This document shows positions 42,241 through 55,388 of a stretch of 64,000 nt of DNA, in pieces. Made by a program: the position numbers and the translations under genes. This DNA comes from Sycobia sp. Sy_11 (Eukaryota; Arthropoda; Insecta; Hymenoptera; Epichrysomallidae). The stretch spans positions 1,209,501 through 1,273,500 of the forward strand of contig JACCIC010000040.1 in assembly GCA_018907035.1 (NCBI GenBank), written 5' to 3'. The notes beneath the pieces are model-generated. The model was not told the DNA's origin. It ran no database searches and worked only from the letters and a program-made list of their open reading frames with translations. Positions within the stretch are counted from its first letter, which is position 1, and each line of letters starts with the position of its first letter.

Positions 42241-45076
42241 GAAAGTCAACTTAAAATTAAAAGAAAATTGCCGCTGGTACATTACTTATTTATTTATTTA
42301 TTTATTTATTAATGTTGCGATTTATTGAAACGTCGCAGCATTAAACTATAGAAATTTAAAATAATTTATCTTATATTGAAATTAAAAAAATATTTTTAAA
42401 ATATTCATGAACTAATAAATGTACATTTAAAGACTGAACAACATTACAAACTTACATCGATGAATTCAATAATACAGTGTTGTTTTAATTCATTCTTTAA
42501 AAGCTCCAATGCACAAACGCAATCGCGTGTTTTATTTTTATATTATGAAAGTTTATTCCATAAACTAGAAATAATTTGATGAAGAAAAACTATAATTTTA
42601 TGTACTAATTTATTCATGTAAAATTATCATTAGTTTTTTTTATCACATAGACATTATTATTAATAATTTATTGAAACAATTTGATTTGTCGATGATTACT
42701 ATCTGTTTTTAGTTTACAATTGAAGCTGTCAAAAAACGGCATTTGGGAGGTTTGAACTTTTCAAGCGAAAACAAAACAATTTCCTAATTATATAATAAGA
42801 TTAATAACATCTTGTCCTTAATTGAAAAAAGTAGGACAAAAGCCATCCCGTTGCAAAACAATGAATTTCTCAAATTCGCCGTTAAATCAAGCTTCTCTCG
42901 ACGCACGCGTACTTCTCCCTAAATACGAGAGACCCCAACGTCCGGGAGCTCGTCTCATTTAGCGTCCGGCTCGGGCGGCACAAAGCAAATGAATTTTGGG
43001 ACATCCCGGGAGAGAGCTCCGGCTTATTATTATTTACGGCGGTAAACTCTTGCCGTAGCGGACAAGTGTAATAAAAGGGCGATGGGGCGGGGCATAATCT
43101 TCCCTTGTAATTTCAGATATATATACACATAATATTATCTGCTATGGGGCGTACAGTTCTTGTAAGTGCGCTGAAAAATTGTTTCGTAGTGTTTAAAAAA
43201 ATTTACAGCCTAAAGGGCTGTAGTCTACGTATATTTGCCGCGTAATATTCTTGTTCTATTTTGGATTTATCGGGTATAGTTCGCAAAAGCGAATGTAGAA
43301 TTAGCTTAATTCGAACATTTTTATTTTTCGGACAACTAATATAAATTTTGCATAATTTCTGATATTATTATTATAATTATCCTTGTTATTATTAGAATCG
43401 TTGATTATAGCAAATTAATGTGACTATGAATGTTTATTATTCAAAGATTAGTTGACCTATTTAGAGAGCATAGTTTTTGTTGATCGTTATGGGACTTCAA
43501 AAATTTTCGGCATTCTCGAACCTCTTTCTATACAATTAATTAAATATGGAGATTACGTATAAAAATTATCTATATCACATTAGTTTGTGAAACGAGAATA
43601 TCATGGTACCTGATATTTGATCAAATTACTGTTAAAAAATTATCCAGTCCGTCATAAATTGATTATTGTTCGGGATACTGCCGAATGAAAATAGATTAGA
43701 ATTCTCTCTGATTCTGTGGCAATCATTCCATACAATGAGAAAATTCTAGATTCACCAAATTCCATAGAGCACGTTAATTTGATGTATGAGAATTCTTTTC
43801 CACGGCTGTTATGAAAATTGTTTTTTTCTTTTAGCTCTTCTTATACGATTTCTACCAGTTTGTCACCTATCTATTAATGATCCTGCATCTACAAAATCGA
43901 TTAGCGATTGATTAAATGCGCGATTTCGAAAAACCACGAGTCTGAAGATGATATTGATGCCTCCAACGGAAGATGGCGCTGTTTATTTTCAGAAGAAAAA
44001 AGTACGATTTACGTTTAGTGGCAAAAAATGGTACGAATTGATTGTCGAAACGAAGTGTAGCACGTGTTCTCCTGAAATTGACGCCGCGTAGTAGCACATT
44101 TCCACTCGCGCTTTCGGCTCACGCCTGGAAAACTAATACATGTCGATTAGTCGAAATGAAAATTGCTCGAGTCTTAAGAATAACTTGAAAGAAAAAAGTT
44201 TCTTTTCATTTTAGTCGTTTATCTGTAAATGCATGCGTTAGTTTCTGCATAAAGTTACGAATTGCGCTATGAGTTTTTGCGAAATCACATGGAGTTTTTC
44301 GATGATAAAATTAAAAATTATACTTTGCTGGTATTTTTTTAAGTGTGCACAGATTTAGTCGAAAGAGTTCATTAAATTCACAAAAAAGCAATGATATTTG
44401 AATGGAGCAGTCAAATAAAGCTAAAATTACAAACCAATGTTATTTCGTCCTTTCGGTTTCTTATACAACCACATCCAAATTCTTTTTCAAATGATAAATT
44501 TACTATTAAAATTATGAATATTTATTCTCGATAAAAATGAAGGATTGTAAAACTGTTCTTTTACTAGATGCGTTGGAATGAAAATTCAGTGTGCAGTATA
44601 AATAGTTCAATTTTGTATGTTTAATGCATAAAACCGTTGACAGCTTTTGCACGGGCATTATGAAAAAATATTCTTTGAAAAAAATTATTTGATCATGTTT
44701 TTAAAGAGGATACATTAATTATAATTTACACCATTCGTTAGGATATTTATGCGATAAAAATTAGGTCAATATGAACATTTCTTTTAATACTAGGCTGTTC
44801 TGAAATATTTACAAATATTTTTTAATAATGCTTTTCTTACTTTGTACACATTTTAATATAATATATAAAAAAGATTCTTGTCTCAAAAAATTATGATTTC
44901 ATAATTGCTGGAGCACCGACACTATTGACAGAATATATAGATATAGGTATGGAAAAAACGTTGAATGATTTCGCAGTGACTGTCGCAAGACACTTTTCTT
45001 AGCTCTGTGAAATTACCGTACCACGGACTAAATGGAAAACATTGAGAAAGAAGAGGAACAGAAAGAGAGTGAAAGA

Positions 45077-45121
<45 letters not shown>

Positions 45122-45140
45122 AGGGATAGGAAAAAGAGAA
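42241..45140. other. AT-rich intergenic DNA with one GC-richer island
   Basis: Mostly AT-rich with no coding signal. A mixed-composition island at about 42880-43120 (gcgtccggctcgggcggcac, gggacatcccgggagagag) stands out and could be regulatory. A patch at 43930-44110 contains aagatggcgc. A (GA)n tract lies at 45066-45116. Confidence 0.5.
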
Positions 45141-45570
45141 GAATTCCGGCAATATTTCACCGCCGCGACTTGTCTGCTGTTGCTTCCCCTCTGCCCTCTC
45201 CCAGCGTCCCCGTGCCTTCAGCTATCTATATAAGTATATAGTAAGTCCGTGCTTTTTCGCCCCGACGAGCGTGCGTAATTGGGAAACAAGAGACTCATTA
45301 GTCGGCGTAAAGACCGCTCGGAAAGTGGACGGGGGGGGGACTGGGGAAGGCGGTTGCAGGACGGCGGGAGAACCGCGCGTACTCTCGAGGAGACGGTCCG
45401 CGGGGTGCTCGCCTCGGGCATTATCTCGAGGTGAAGCCAGAGATACGCGACGCGAGAAAATCCACCGAGGCTCGGGGCTCTCTTGCAATTTTACACACAC
45501 GCACGCGCACACACACACACACACACATACCCAGCGTAGAACACTTGTTCGTTTCTCGATCGTGCGCAGA
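45141..45570. promoter_or_regulatory. GC-rich island
   Basis: CpG-rich sequence between a (GA)n tract and a (CA)n tract (45495-45530). Open frames on both strands overlap and look like nothing known. Composition suggests a regulatory island or promoter; no TATA box or exon is visible. Confidence 0.3.
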
Positions 45571-46129
45571 CGATCGGTAGTGGGTAATATCTTATAACAC
45601 TTTTTATAGTCCGAGCTATTTCGGTGTCCTGATCATATATGTCAAAATTCGTAATATTTTTTTTGCACAGTAACGGCCTTTGATCGTTTGTTTTATACGT
45701 GTACTCAGATATTATTATTATCATGATTATTATTATTATTATTATTTTAATTTAATATTCTATAGCTTCGAGAAAAATTACGGTTATAAATCACAAACTC
45801 GAGATATACATGAATATTTTGTTACTTATTACTAAAAATATCCACTACATAAATTATGGTTTCTGGCCCCATTCTTCAATAAAGTAACAGTGAAGTGTCA
45901 CTTACGTGTAGCTTAAATAAAGTTTTAACATAAATATGTCAACCCATCTGAATAATTAGAATGATGAGAGTCTGCGACCTTGATGTTGGTGTAAGCTTTT
46001 TAATACTATTATCATCATCATTATTATAATTATTAATAAAAATAAAATTTGAGACAAAAATCGTCTTTGAAGTTTGAATAATCTCTTAGTTTATGGCACA
46101 GAAAAATTACAGAAAACGTGGGAAGAGGT

Positions 46130-46770
46130 TACCGTCGACTTTGATACTGATTCTATTCAGCCGATATCGCAATCTAGCGCCATCGGTCACGATCTTCGTA
46201 ATCAACCCCCTCTTGTTGAATTTCAGTAGGGATCTTCTGCTCCCTTAAGAGTAAAACCAATGTAGACTTAACGACTTTGCCCGGATCCAACGTTGACCGA
46301 AGCTCTGTAGCAGCCTCTATCTTCGTCGAACTACCTGTCGATGCAGCGGCTAGGGACCACGTCAGACTACGTCGGCCGACCAACTGTCGTACGGTACTTT
46401 CAAACCGCGAGGGCGGCCAAGGCAACGCGAATTGACCGACGCTTGTTCGTTCTGTGATCCGGTCGCGCGACGTCCGAACCTCAATTGGAATTCCCGCGGA
46501 CAGCGTACCGGCGGCCACCGAGATCGCGGCGCCGTTTGCAAAACGATCTCTATCGGTCGGTAGGGATGTTTGCTGTTATTTGTCCGCAATCGCAGCTATC
46601 CTTACGAAATTATCTGAATTCGAGTTTTCACTTACGCAGTATCCTGAACGACCGACTATGCCTGACCGACCCCATCCGGTCCAACCGAATTTTGCATTTT
46701 GAGGGCGGCTTTGTTAGTCACCTCGATCGTATAGTTACCCCCTCCTGCAGAACTTCGCTTGCTACCTTTC
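46130..46770 (-). other. Unidentified GC-richer segment with a 114-codon frame
   Basis: About 640 bp near 50% GC with sharp AT-rich borders. On the minus strand a frame of 114 codons (46518 to 46174) reads like ordinary protein (TSVGQFALPWPPSRFESTVR ... STKIEAATELRSTLDPGKVV). A second frame segment further upstream reads SDNFVRIAAIADK before a stop. I recognise no family. It could be a decayed retroelement piece or a host exon. Confidence 0.35.
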
Positions 46771-47853
46771 ATCACGATTAATATTGTGACCATCATTTGT
46801 CAGCTAATTATCCATTAATTATACGTTGAACAGAAAAACCTGCCACACTATCGGTTAGCGAAAAATGAAAACATGCTACTACCTCAACATAAGATAAAAT
46901 ATAATTATAGAAAAATACGACGAAGCATCGGTTGATGGTCCTCGAACAAAGTAATTTTTCGCCGTATGGTTTTCTAAGAAAACACCAGGGCAAGCTACCT
47001 TATCTAATGTATTCTTTGGCACATCTTCATAAAAGGTGAAATATAATGAAAGGAAAATGAGGTGGATTTCTTTTAACATTTTGATTTTTACAAATTCTTT
47101 AACATCTCAAAAATTAGAAATTTTGTTTTGTTGGTATTCTGACATTCGGATTCTTTAGTGGTTGCGGAATAGCCAACTATGCATTTCCTTTCTCTATAAT
47201 TATATTTACTATATAACTTATTACTTTATATTTACTATATAAATTATATATAGAGATTATATATATATAGTCTAGAGAACCTTATTTTGGGTGGAGATAG
47301 TAAGTTAATTACCATAGATATTAACTTGTCATGCTATTTTATCGAAAACCAATGGAGATGTATATCATTTTATAGGGTGAATTAGGAGCGAAAAATTATG
47401 GAACAGTGTTTCGATTTTATTTTTGATATTCACCAACTTTTAATCCCGAAAAATGTGTAAAAACTTTCTTTTTTTTCTTTTCGAATACGATTCTTGTACA
47501 GGATAACATAAACGGCAAATTATTGCCTTTTTCTATAATTATTTTTTACCTTTATTTTGAGAAGATGGTATGCTAAATTTTACGTAACTTACCTTAAAAT
47601 TATCCCATTAATATACGTTCAATATCTTATAATTTTTTAAAATAAAAAATCTATCTTCTATTATAAGTGTTAAAATAAACTATCGTACAAATTTTCTGAC
47701 TTAATGATCACTTTTTACCTTTACATGCATATCAATGAAATCCCCTTAACATACAGAAATTTCTACCATAATTTACGAATTAAAAAATCCACATTAGGAG
47801 TATTCTCGCTAAATAATTTTTAGACAGAAACAAAGACAAAATGATACTGGGAT

Positions 47854-47896
<43 letters not shown>

Positions 47897-48050
47897 GAGG
47901 AGTGAAAAGACATAGGACTGAGAAAGCTCATTTAGAGGCCTCTTTGTAGGTTGGAGGACAGCGTGTCGCGCGGTTCGTGAATAATGAACCGCTTGAAGCG
48001 ACGGAGGATCGTAAAGGGAGAAAAGTGTAAAGCAAAAGGAAGCTAGAGGC

Positions 48051-48110
<60 letters not shown>

Positions 48111-49430
48111 AAAGGCTGTTTCGCGCAAACGAGAAAGATTGTCTGTCGAGCACGTTAAAGGTGTGACGCCGCGGCCACGGTGTATATAACAATCATCGAG
48201 CCGCATTTCCTCATTGCGCACGAACGCCTCTTCACACGAGCAGCGGGCGAGTCATGCGCAATTACACATATTGGTATCCGACATTTGCAGTGACGCTGCC
48301 TACGGGCTAAATAGCGGAGACTTATTAATCGACCGGTAGTTTAACACTCGCGTCAGCGTTTGAACGTATAATTTGTTTGTTTGTTTTTTGTTTTGTTTGG
48401 AAATGCAGTAAAAGTAAGATATAAGCATTATGAAGCTCTCTTCGTGATACGTAAAAAATAAAAATTTTCCGATGAATCAAGGATATTTGGATTAGATATG
48501 GATTTTCAGAATGAGAAAGACCAGGACCGGAACTTGATTTAGTTTTAAGCGCTGTTAGGATGTAGACAGCGATCTTGATGTGACGATTCGATGGGATTAT
48601 ACATCATTCTTTTTGAGGATGAAAGCTATCAGTTTTCACTCCATATTTATATTATTTTTTTGGGATACGCAATTCTCTCTACAAATTTTTTTTTTTCGAT
48701 CTCAACTTCTATAATTATTTTGTCAACATATTCTCATATATTATATTTACTAATATAAGTCTTGTATATATAATTGTTTGGTAATTGTTGTATTTTAACA
48801 AAATACTCGTATGATACACTAACATTTACAATTTGTTAATTCGCGTGTAAAGTATAATTTTTAGTCCATTGAATTTCTTTAAACTTTTATGAATAAGTAT
48901 TAAAAAAATATACATCGTTATTTTGTTTTATTATGTTATTTTTTTTCTGATTCTCAAGAAGGATTATATATGACACGTCATTTATTTTGGATTTTGAAAA
49001 TGCATTTTTATGATTTATGACTTGTCACGAAGAGAAGATTCAACAATGAATTAGAAATATTAATGTATACATTACCGAATATGTTATAGAAGGTATAAAT
49101 AAGTTTTAAACCATAAATAATAATCATATTCACTTTAATAATATATATAATATATTTAATATAGTTCTTAAACCACGCATATGTATAATTAGTTTGTTTC
49201 TCTGTATTATTCGTATAAAAAAAATTATTTGTTCTATCGAAGTTGTCATATTTAATGTTGAAATAGAAAAATACTTTCATGACGATTTACAAACCTTTTT
49301 TTCGATCGCAGACATTCGTTTGCATCTGTCCAAAGTTATCAATTCATCTTATCACTAATTTTCTTTGTTACTTATGGCTGTATTTGCTTCGAACTTATGA
49401 TTAAAATTGTCGCCATATATTTTGGATCAC
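46771..49430. other. AT-rich DNA with (GA)n tracts and one GC-richer island
   Basis: (GA)n tracts lie at 47858-47896 and 48047-48107. Between and after them, 47930-48360 is GC-richer, with a GCGGTTC/GAACCGC inverted repeat (about 47979-48001) and a TATA-like gtgtatataac at about 48180. No gene can be supported. Confidence 0.45.
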
Positions 49431-49648
49431 ATATTTTGAACCATGCTGGATTCCATTAGCGAAAGAAAGGGTCAAACGACGTTTAGAAAAGCACCGTGAC
49501 ATGTTTTATAATATATCTGGTATTTTGTGCCGCTCCTGCAGAACCCTCGGCCTCTGATGGATCTTGTTTATATAAACGAGCGCGGATTCATGTCGCAACA
49601 TTCTAACTGTGAATTTATTTTATCATCTATAGATATATTGAAAGACAT

Positions 49649-49699
<51 letters not shown>

Positions 49700-51415
49700 A
49701 TAAGGATTTGTGCTGGAAACGATATGTATAATTTATTGTCTATAATAGCTTGATAATTGATTTTTTTTCTTTTCTACATTATTTCTTAGTTGCGGCGCGT
49801 TGTGAAGAATTTAATCACGCGTGTGTGTGTGTGTATGTGTGTGTGTGCGTCTTGTCATTTGTAAGGTAGTCAAAGCTGCGCAATACTAAATCCGGAATCA
49901 ATATAAGAATCGTAAGAACAGTTAATTCTTAGTAATAAAAGTAATTATTTTTCTCCTCTTATGTATACATATAGGAAATGCATTATTTATATCAAATCGG
50001 ACTATCTGAATCGCGTACATATACTTTTATTTATCAAAACGAAATTGCAGCTAAAATCAAGTTTTCGCGTGTACGTTCGATATATTGATGGAACTATAGA
50101 GGAAATATGCAGTAAAACATCCTGATGTTATTTAATTGAATATTTATGAAATCTACATGTATATTTTATACCGTACCCGTAAAAATAAATTGACAAGAAT
50201 ACAGATATTAAAGCTTTCGTACACATAAAAACTGCAAATATCGCGGTGCGCTGCCAATCAAAATCAAAAATACTTTAGTTTATTCGTTAGCTCGTCCGTT
50301 GAAATAATTGAGAAATATTATAGTATTTATTGTTGGTACGAATAAAATTTTGATTATATACAAAAAAGAAAAGTCGAAATCGACGGATACAGTATTTTAA
50401 GCAGAAATTGAGTCGATTTTAATTATTCAAACTGAGGCGAAATTTCTGCGACGACCCGTAAGACGCGGAAGCCATGGAGAACGCGAGAAAAACGAGGAAA
50501 ATCAGCGACGAACCAAGAAGACGCGGTGGAAAATGAAGTGGAGGGGGGCGGCAACGATGAAAACGAGGACGAGGATAGAGAAGAGTTTTGCTTCCGGCCA
50601 TTTTCGTTTTGGCAAAATGTCACGAACTGCGAGCGCTATATATATACTTATACGCGAGACACTCGACCGTTACTCCATATAATAATATACTTCTTATCAC
50701 TCCTGCCATTTTACACCTTTGTACTATCTTAAGTATATGAAATTTCTGTTTCATCTGTATACAACGAGATAACTGGAAGGGAAATAATTGTTCAACTTTC
50801 CCGATGTCTTGAATATATAGATTAATTTTATTATTCCTATATAATTAAAAATTCCAATGATATTATGAGATAATGATAAACCAGTTTCATGATGAAACGG
50901 AATTTACATATATCAATTATTTCACCTCTATATATCGCTTAATAAATATAGACATAAGGATGGACTAATCAAATAAATTTTCAAATAAACAAATAAAACA
51001 GCTTAATATTATTAAATTACTTACTTTTTGCAAAAATTGAATTCCTTGCAAAATAAGTTTCTTTTCGTGTTTTATTTTGAATTCGTACTCACTTGTTTTT
51101 TAAATTAATTCAAACAAAACCTGAGTAAACCTTTAATTGAAACAATTAGTAACTGCTGTTATTTATATAAAAACGCAAACTTTAATTCAAATATAAGAAT
51201 ATAAAAAAGCAATTTTTTCTCTACAGCTTAATAATAGAATGTCATAGTACATGCTATAGCTGAGGTAAATGATATCTTCGCAATTATTCCATTCGAGCAA
51301 CGGTATAGAAAATAATATGGCATTTTCGTAGATAGATGTCTGAAAAATTTAAGATTTTTAATATCGCATTTCTTACTTTTGTTTACGAAAATCCTAAATT
51401 TTCAAGGCCTGTATA
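49431..51415. other. Intergenic DNA with GC-richer patches
   Basis: Mixed-composition patches occur at 49440-49610 and 50420-50660. (GA)n with a G-run lies at 49650-49698 and a GT tract at 49820-49855. The rest is AT-rich. No gene recognised. Confidence 0.45.
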
Positions 51416-51790
51416 TATTTAGTCGAAATCGCCGTGAGTGCCGCTTAATAATTATTTAGAGGACTTCCAGAGCGCATAATCTTCTCAGACCGCCGACTCA
51501 TTAAGAGCGCGTGCGGGAAAAACTTTTAAACTTGGACATTTAAAAGTTGACCGAGGGACGAAAAAATTTTAAAAATGAGCAGGCATTTCTTTGCTCGGAA
51601 GTAAAAAAGCGCGGCGGCGGCGGCGGCGGCTTCTTTCGCGGTATTTTTCCGTCTCTCTGGGACGGGACATGCGTATGCAGCCGAGCCCGGCGGCTAAATC
51701 CTTCGAGCGGAAAAGTTCCCGACCCCGAGTATTCCAAAATTTGGTCAATGTGGTTTTTCCGTCAAACACGGGGGGGGCTAATTTTGAGTA
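51416..51790. promoter_or_regulatory. GC-rich island with a (CGG)n run
   Basis: CpG-rich island containing six CGG units (about 51611-51630) and followed by a (TA)n tract (51801-51846). Candidate regulatory DNA on composition only. Confidence 0.3.
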
Positions 51791-51799
51791 AACTTCGTT

Positions 51800-51849
<50 letters not shown>

Positions 51850-52560
51850 GACAAGTTTATTATTTTCGTTCTCGTCGTTCGGCTTTTACGTATTCCAGGT
51901 CAAAAGAATAATATTCCTTGTCTTGAGCGAAATGTCGAAGTTTCTTCAGTAGCTATCGTTAAAAATAACAAATTTTTTACGATATTTTTTTTTCATTTAG
52001 AAAACAGTGTGTATTATTATATAATAAGCATTTATTATCACACATTGATATTTTGACAAGAGTATGAACGATTCAAATTCAAGTTCATGTGAGTAAATCT
52101 AATGGAACTTTTGCATTAATTCAAATGAATTCAATTTAGATTAATTTAAATTCATAACAGAACGTTTCACGAGACTGCCTGATGTAAGAAATTACATGGC
52201 TATTTACTTTTCCTTTAGAATATAATAAGAAAGGAAAAGGATTAACTTACTAACGTTCTATATTATATTTCTGAATAAAAATATCGTCCGTATTTATGAT
52301 TTTTTTTGCTTGTATAAATTCTTTTTACTTTATAACATTATACATTAGAAGTGTGAAAATAGAACTACAAAAAGAATTGCATTCATATATATTTTTTGTA
52401 ATATTTCTACAGCTCGAATTTTTTTTAAAAGAGCCGGCAGACAATCATCTGAATTTCTTTATGATTCTTTGTAAAAAATTAAACTAGACTATTGTTTGTC
52501 ATAATTTTCTATACATTCAAAGTTAAGACTGATGAAGATCGTGTAATCACGAGTACGAGT
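51791..52560. other. AT-rich DNA with (TA)n
   Basis: (TA)n at 51801-51846, then AT-rich sequence with nothing recognised. Confidence 0.55.
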
Positions 52561-52585
52561 TGAGTACGAAATGAACCAGCAGAGC

Positions 52586-52625
<40 letters not shown>

Positions 52626-53290
52626 GGATGCATGTATACTCCCGGAGTGTCCAACGAGTTGTCAACGCTGCGCTGCTATCACTCCGATGCGGATACTTAG
52701 CCCGACCCTTCACCTGTATATATATAATGATTCACCAGCTCGAAAGTCACGCATACGCGTGCGCTGCACTCGACGCATATAGCACGTAGGTACTTCCTCG
52801 TGTCAAGTTTATATATATATATATATATATGGACGCGCACGCGCCTGTGTGTATGTGTGCGTGTGCGCGTGTGTACTGCAAATTGTCACGTGGGAGTTCG
52901 TTCCGCACAGTGGAGGCCGTTCGCGGTCTTATAAAGCTGTTGCCGCCATCGTAGCGGCATATCCGCGTCCGTGGATAAAGCGGACGAGGCATGCTATCGT
53001 TAGCCCGGCCGACGGATTCGACGACGACGCTCGGCCCCGGGGCGATTTTCCACTCCCCCCCCCCCGTACGGGCCGGGCTGCTTCGCGGCGCAGGTCTGAG
53101 TGCCACTTTACGCTCACGGAGATTTCGTCTCCGCGGTTTTAGCTGCTTCTCCGCCCTCCTCCTGCCCCCTCTACCGTCCCGCAGTCTGTTTCCCCCCGTC
53201 TCGCTTATGCGTTCTTCTCCTCCTGGGTTCGCCCGACCTCGCGGGGCGAATAATCCCGGGGGAGGGCCGACTTCTCGGGTTTTGTAACCG
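52561..53290. promoter_or_regulatory. CpG-rich island flanked by GT and TA tracts
   Basis: (GT)n at 52587-52621 and a short TA tract at 52811-52830 are followed by about 430 bp of CpG-rich sequence with a TATA-like cttataaagc near 52928 and a C-run at 53057-53066. It is the largest GC-rich island of the right half and a promoter candidate. No downstream exon was found. Confidence 0.3.
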
Positions 53291-53591
53291 AGCCATTGTT
53301 TCACTATCTCTATTTACAGAGATTTTATTTATCGTTAAAGGTATCTGCTGAAATTTTATCGTTCCGTTACGTCGCTTTTCCACTCGAATCTATATGTGTA
53401 TATTGGCAGCACAGTTCAGAAGTTTTGGGAAGATTAAAAAATGATTTTGGTATAATTATAGAGGAGGTATACTTAATGAGAGATTCTGATTGACCTGAGG
53501 CATGCATCGGGTGGACATCCTTTTAAAATGTTCTTGAAGCTTCTAGGACTTTTAGGAGTGAAGAGGAAGAACAATTTTACACACGCACACG

Positions 53592-53629
<38 letters not shown>

Positions 53630-55352
53630 TATCCAAATTGTCGAGGGATGTTCTAAATTCAGTTAATTTTAATTTTATCACAAAAAAAAACAAAAAAATT
53701 TTTTAGATTATCCGATGAATCCTATGTAGATTCTGTATTTTTGAAGTTATTTATTCACTCAAAAACTTGTTGAAAATCGTACGTACGTATATACTTATTG
53801 CAATATTTTTAATTTACTGAATAATTTTATACAATTTGTATTTCATGAATGATTATGCATACTGCAATATTTGTAAATATTTATTCATGTAATATGAAGT
53901 ATTCGTCACATATTATTTTTCTCATTTATTTAATAATGCATATATTTTACGTACGAATAACGTAGCATTTTATTTCGATGTAAATTACGTTGAATATTTT
54001 TCAAGTGGATTTGGGATTGTACTTTTAATAAAAGAGGAGCGTATGTTTTCTGAATTTACTTAAATCCGTAGGCTCATCTGTTATGTATTATTTAATTAAT
54101 TTCCTCGTTGTGATCATTCGTTGCTTATTTTCAATGTGCGCTTAGTCTTTCGCACATCTATGAAAGAATTTTGTCGAATTGTGCGAAGTTTTGTAAAAGC
54201 GACAAAAACGAGCAAAGGCTTTAAAGATTTACTAAAAACAGTATTACCCTTCAAGAATGGGGTCGAGAAAAATCAGGCGATAGCGTAAGTGGACGGTCGA
54301 CTCTCGAATAAATTAAAGGATTTGGAGAAAGAGAAAGCAGCCACGATTAACTAAGATTTTAATTGAATAATGGTACGGTTGCGGACCGATTTTACGTGAC
54401 GAAAAAGTTTTCTACAGATAAGCATAAGTACATTCAACTGGTGATGAGTATTATTTGATACATATAGTACGTTCTTCTTATTTATGTAATAAGCCATAAG
54501 TTTATGATACGAAGTTATTACCTTCAATCATTATTTGATTAATATTTATTAGGAAATTGAAAAAATTTCTACTTATTTAAACATTAAAACGAAATATATT
54601 ATTATTTTTATTTTTTATCGTCGAACGCATGAGTACTTAAAATCTTAATGAATTATAAGAATTTTATGTATTTGAAGAACAGATAAGAGCTAAAATCAGT
54701 TTTTAAAACTATATAATGCATCTTATATAGAGGAATTTCGGTATGCAGTATATAATGCGTTACGTAATAGTACGAAAGGAAAAAATTTTGACAGATCAGA
54801 TAATGTGATTTCAATGTAAACGAGACGATTATTTTGTTCAATTTAGGTCATTCATTAAACAGACGCAGATAATTGTTGTAATGAAAAGTTTATTTATTTC
54901 TTATACTTATATTTATAATTACTTATTACTATAATTTTACATAATTATTGAATAAAAGGCATTTTGATAAAAATGCCTATTTAATAATATCATCTTACAC
55001 AAATGAGTTAAAAAGAAAGTTCATTGGTGTATTGAATTCTTTCCTTGTTAAGAATGTAGGATTTTAATTGGATACAAAGAACTTCGAAATTATGAATTAA
55101 TTAAAAGTTGGCCTTATGTCGTCTCTTGTTTATTTAAATATTTGTTAATTTGAAATTACGATACTTTTAGTAAATTTTAAAGCCCAGTTTAATTAAAATG
55201 TTGCCAATGGCTATCAATATTAGACGACTGAATGAATAATTCCATTGTATATGGGGAACATCACACTGTGGCATCATGCGAAATCGGCTACATTGATCAT
55301 TAAAATAATCCGAATCTAATGGTATCAAATGCACGAATTGAGAAAGAGCTCA
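53291..55352. other. AT-rich intergenic DNA
   Basis: (CA)n at 53579-53629. The rest is AT-rich. A region at 54140-54420 has short words recalling a decayed transposase frame but too little to classify. Confidence 0.5.
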
Positions 55353-55388
55353 ATTGGCTCAAAGCCAAACCCCTGGCTTTGAGCCAAT
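55353..55388. repeat. Perfect 15-bp inverted repeat (hairpin)
   Basis: ATTGGCTCAAAGCCA (55353-55367) pairs perfectly with TGGCTTTGAGCCAAT (55374-55388) across a six-base loop AACCCC. The short stem is far beyond chance for its surroundings. Function unknown. Confidence 0.85.

Noticed and set aside
54140..54420. A second DNA transposon relic
   Set aside because: Short words recall Tc1/mariner DNA-binding segments, but there is no sustained frame, inverted repeat or target duplication.
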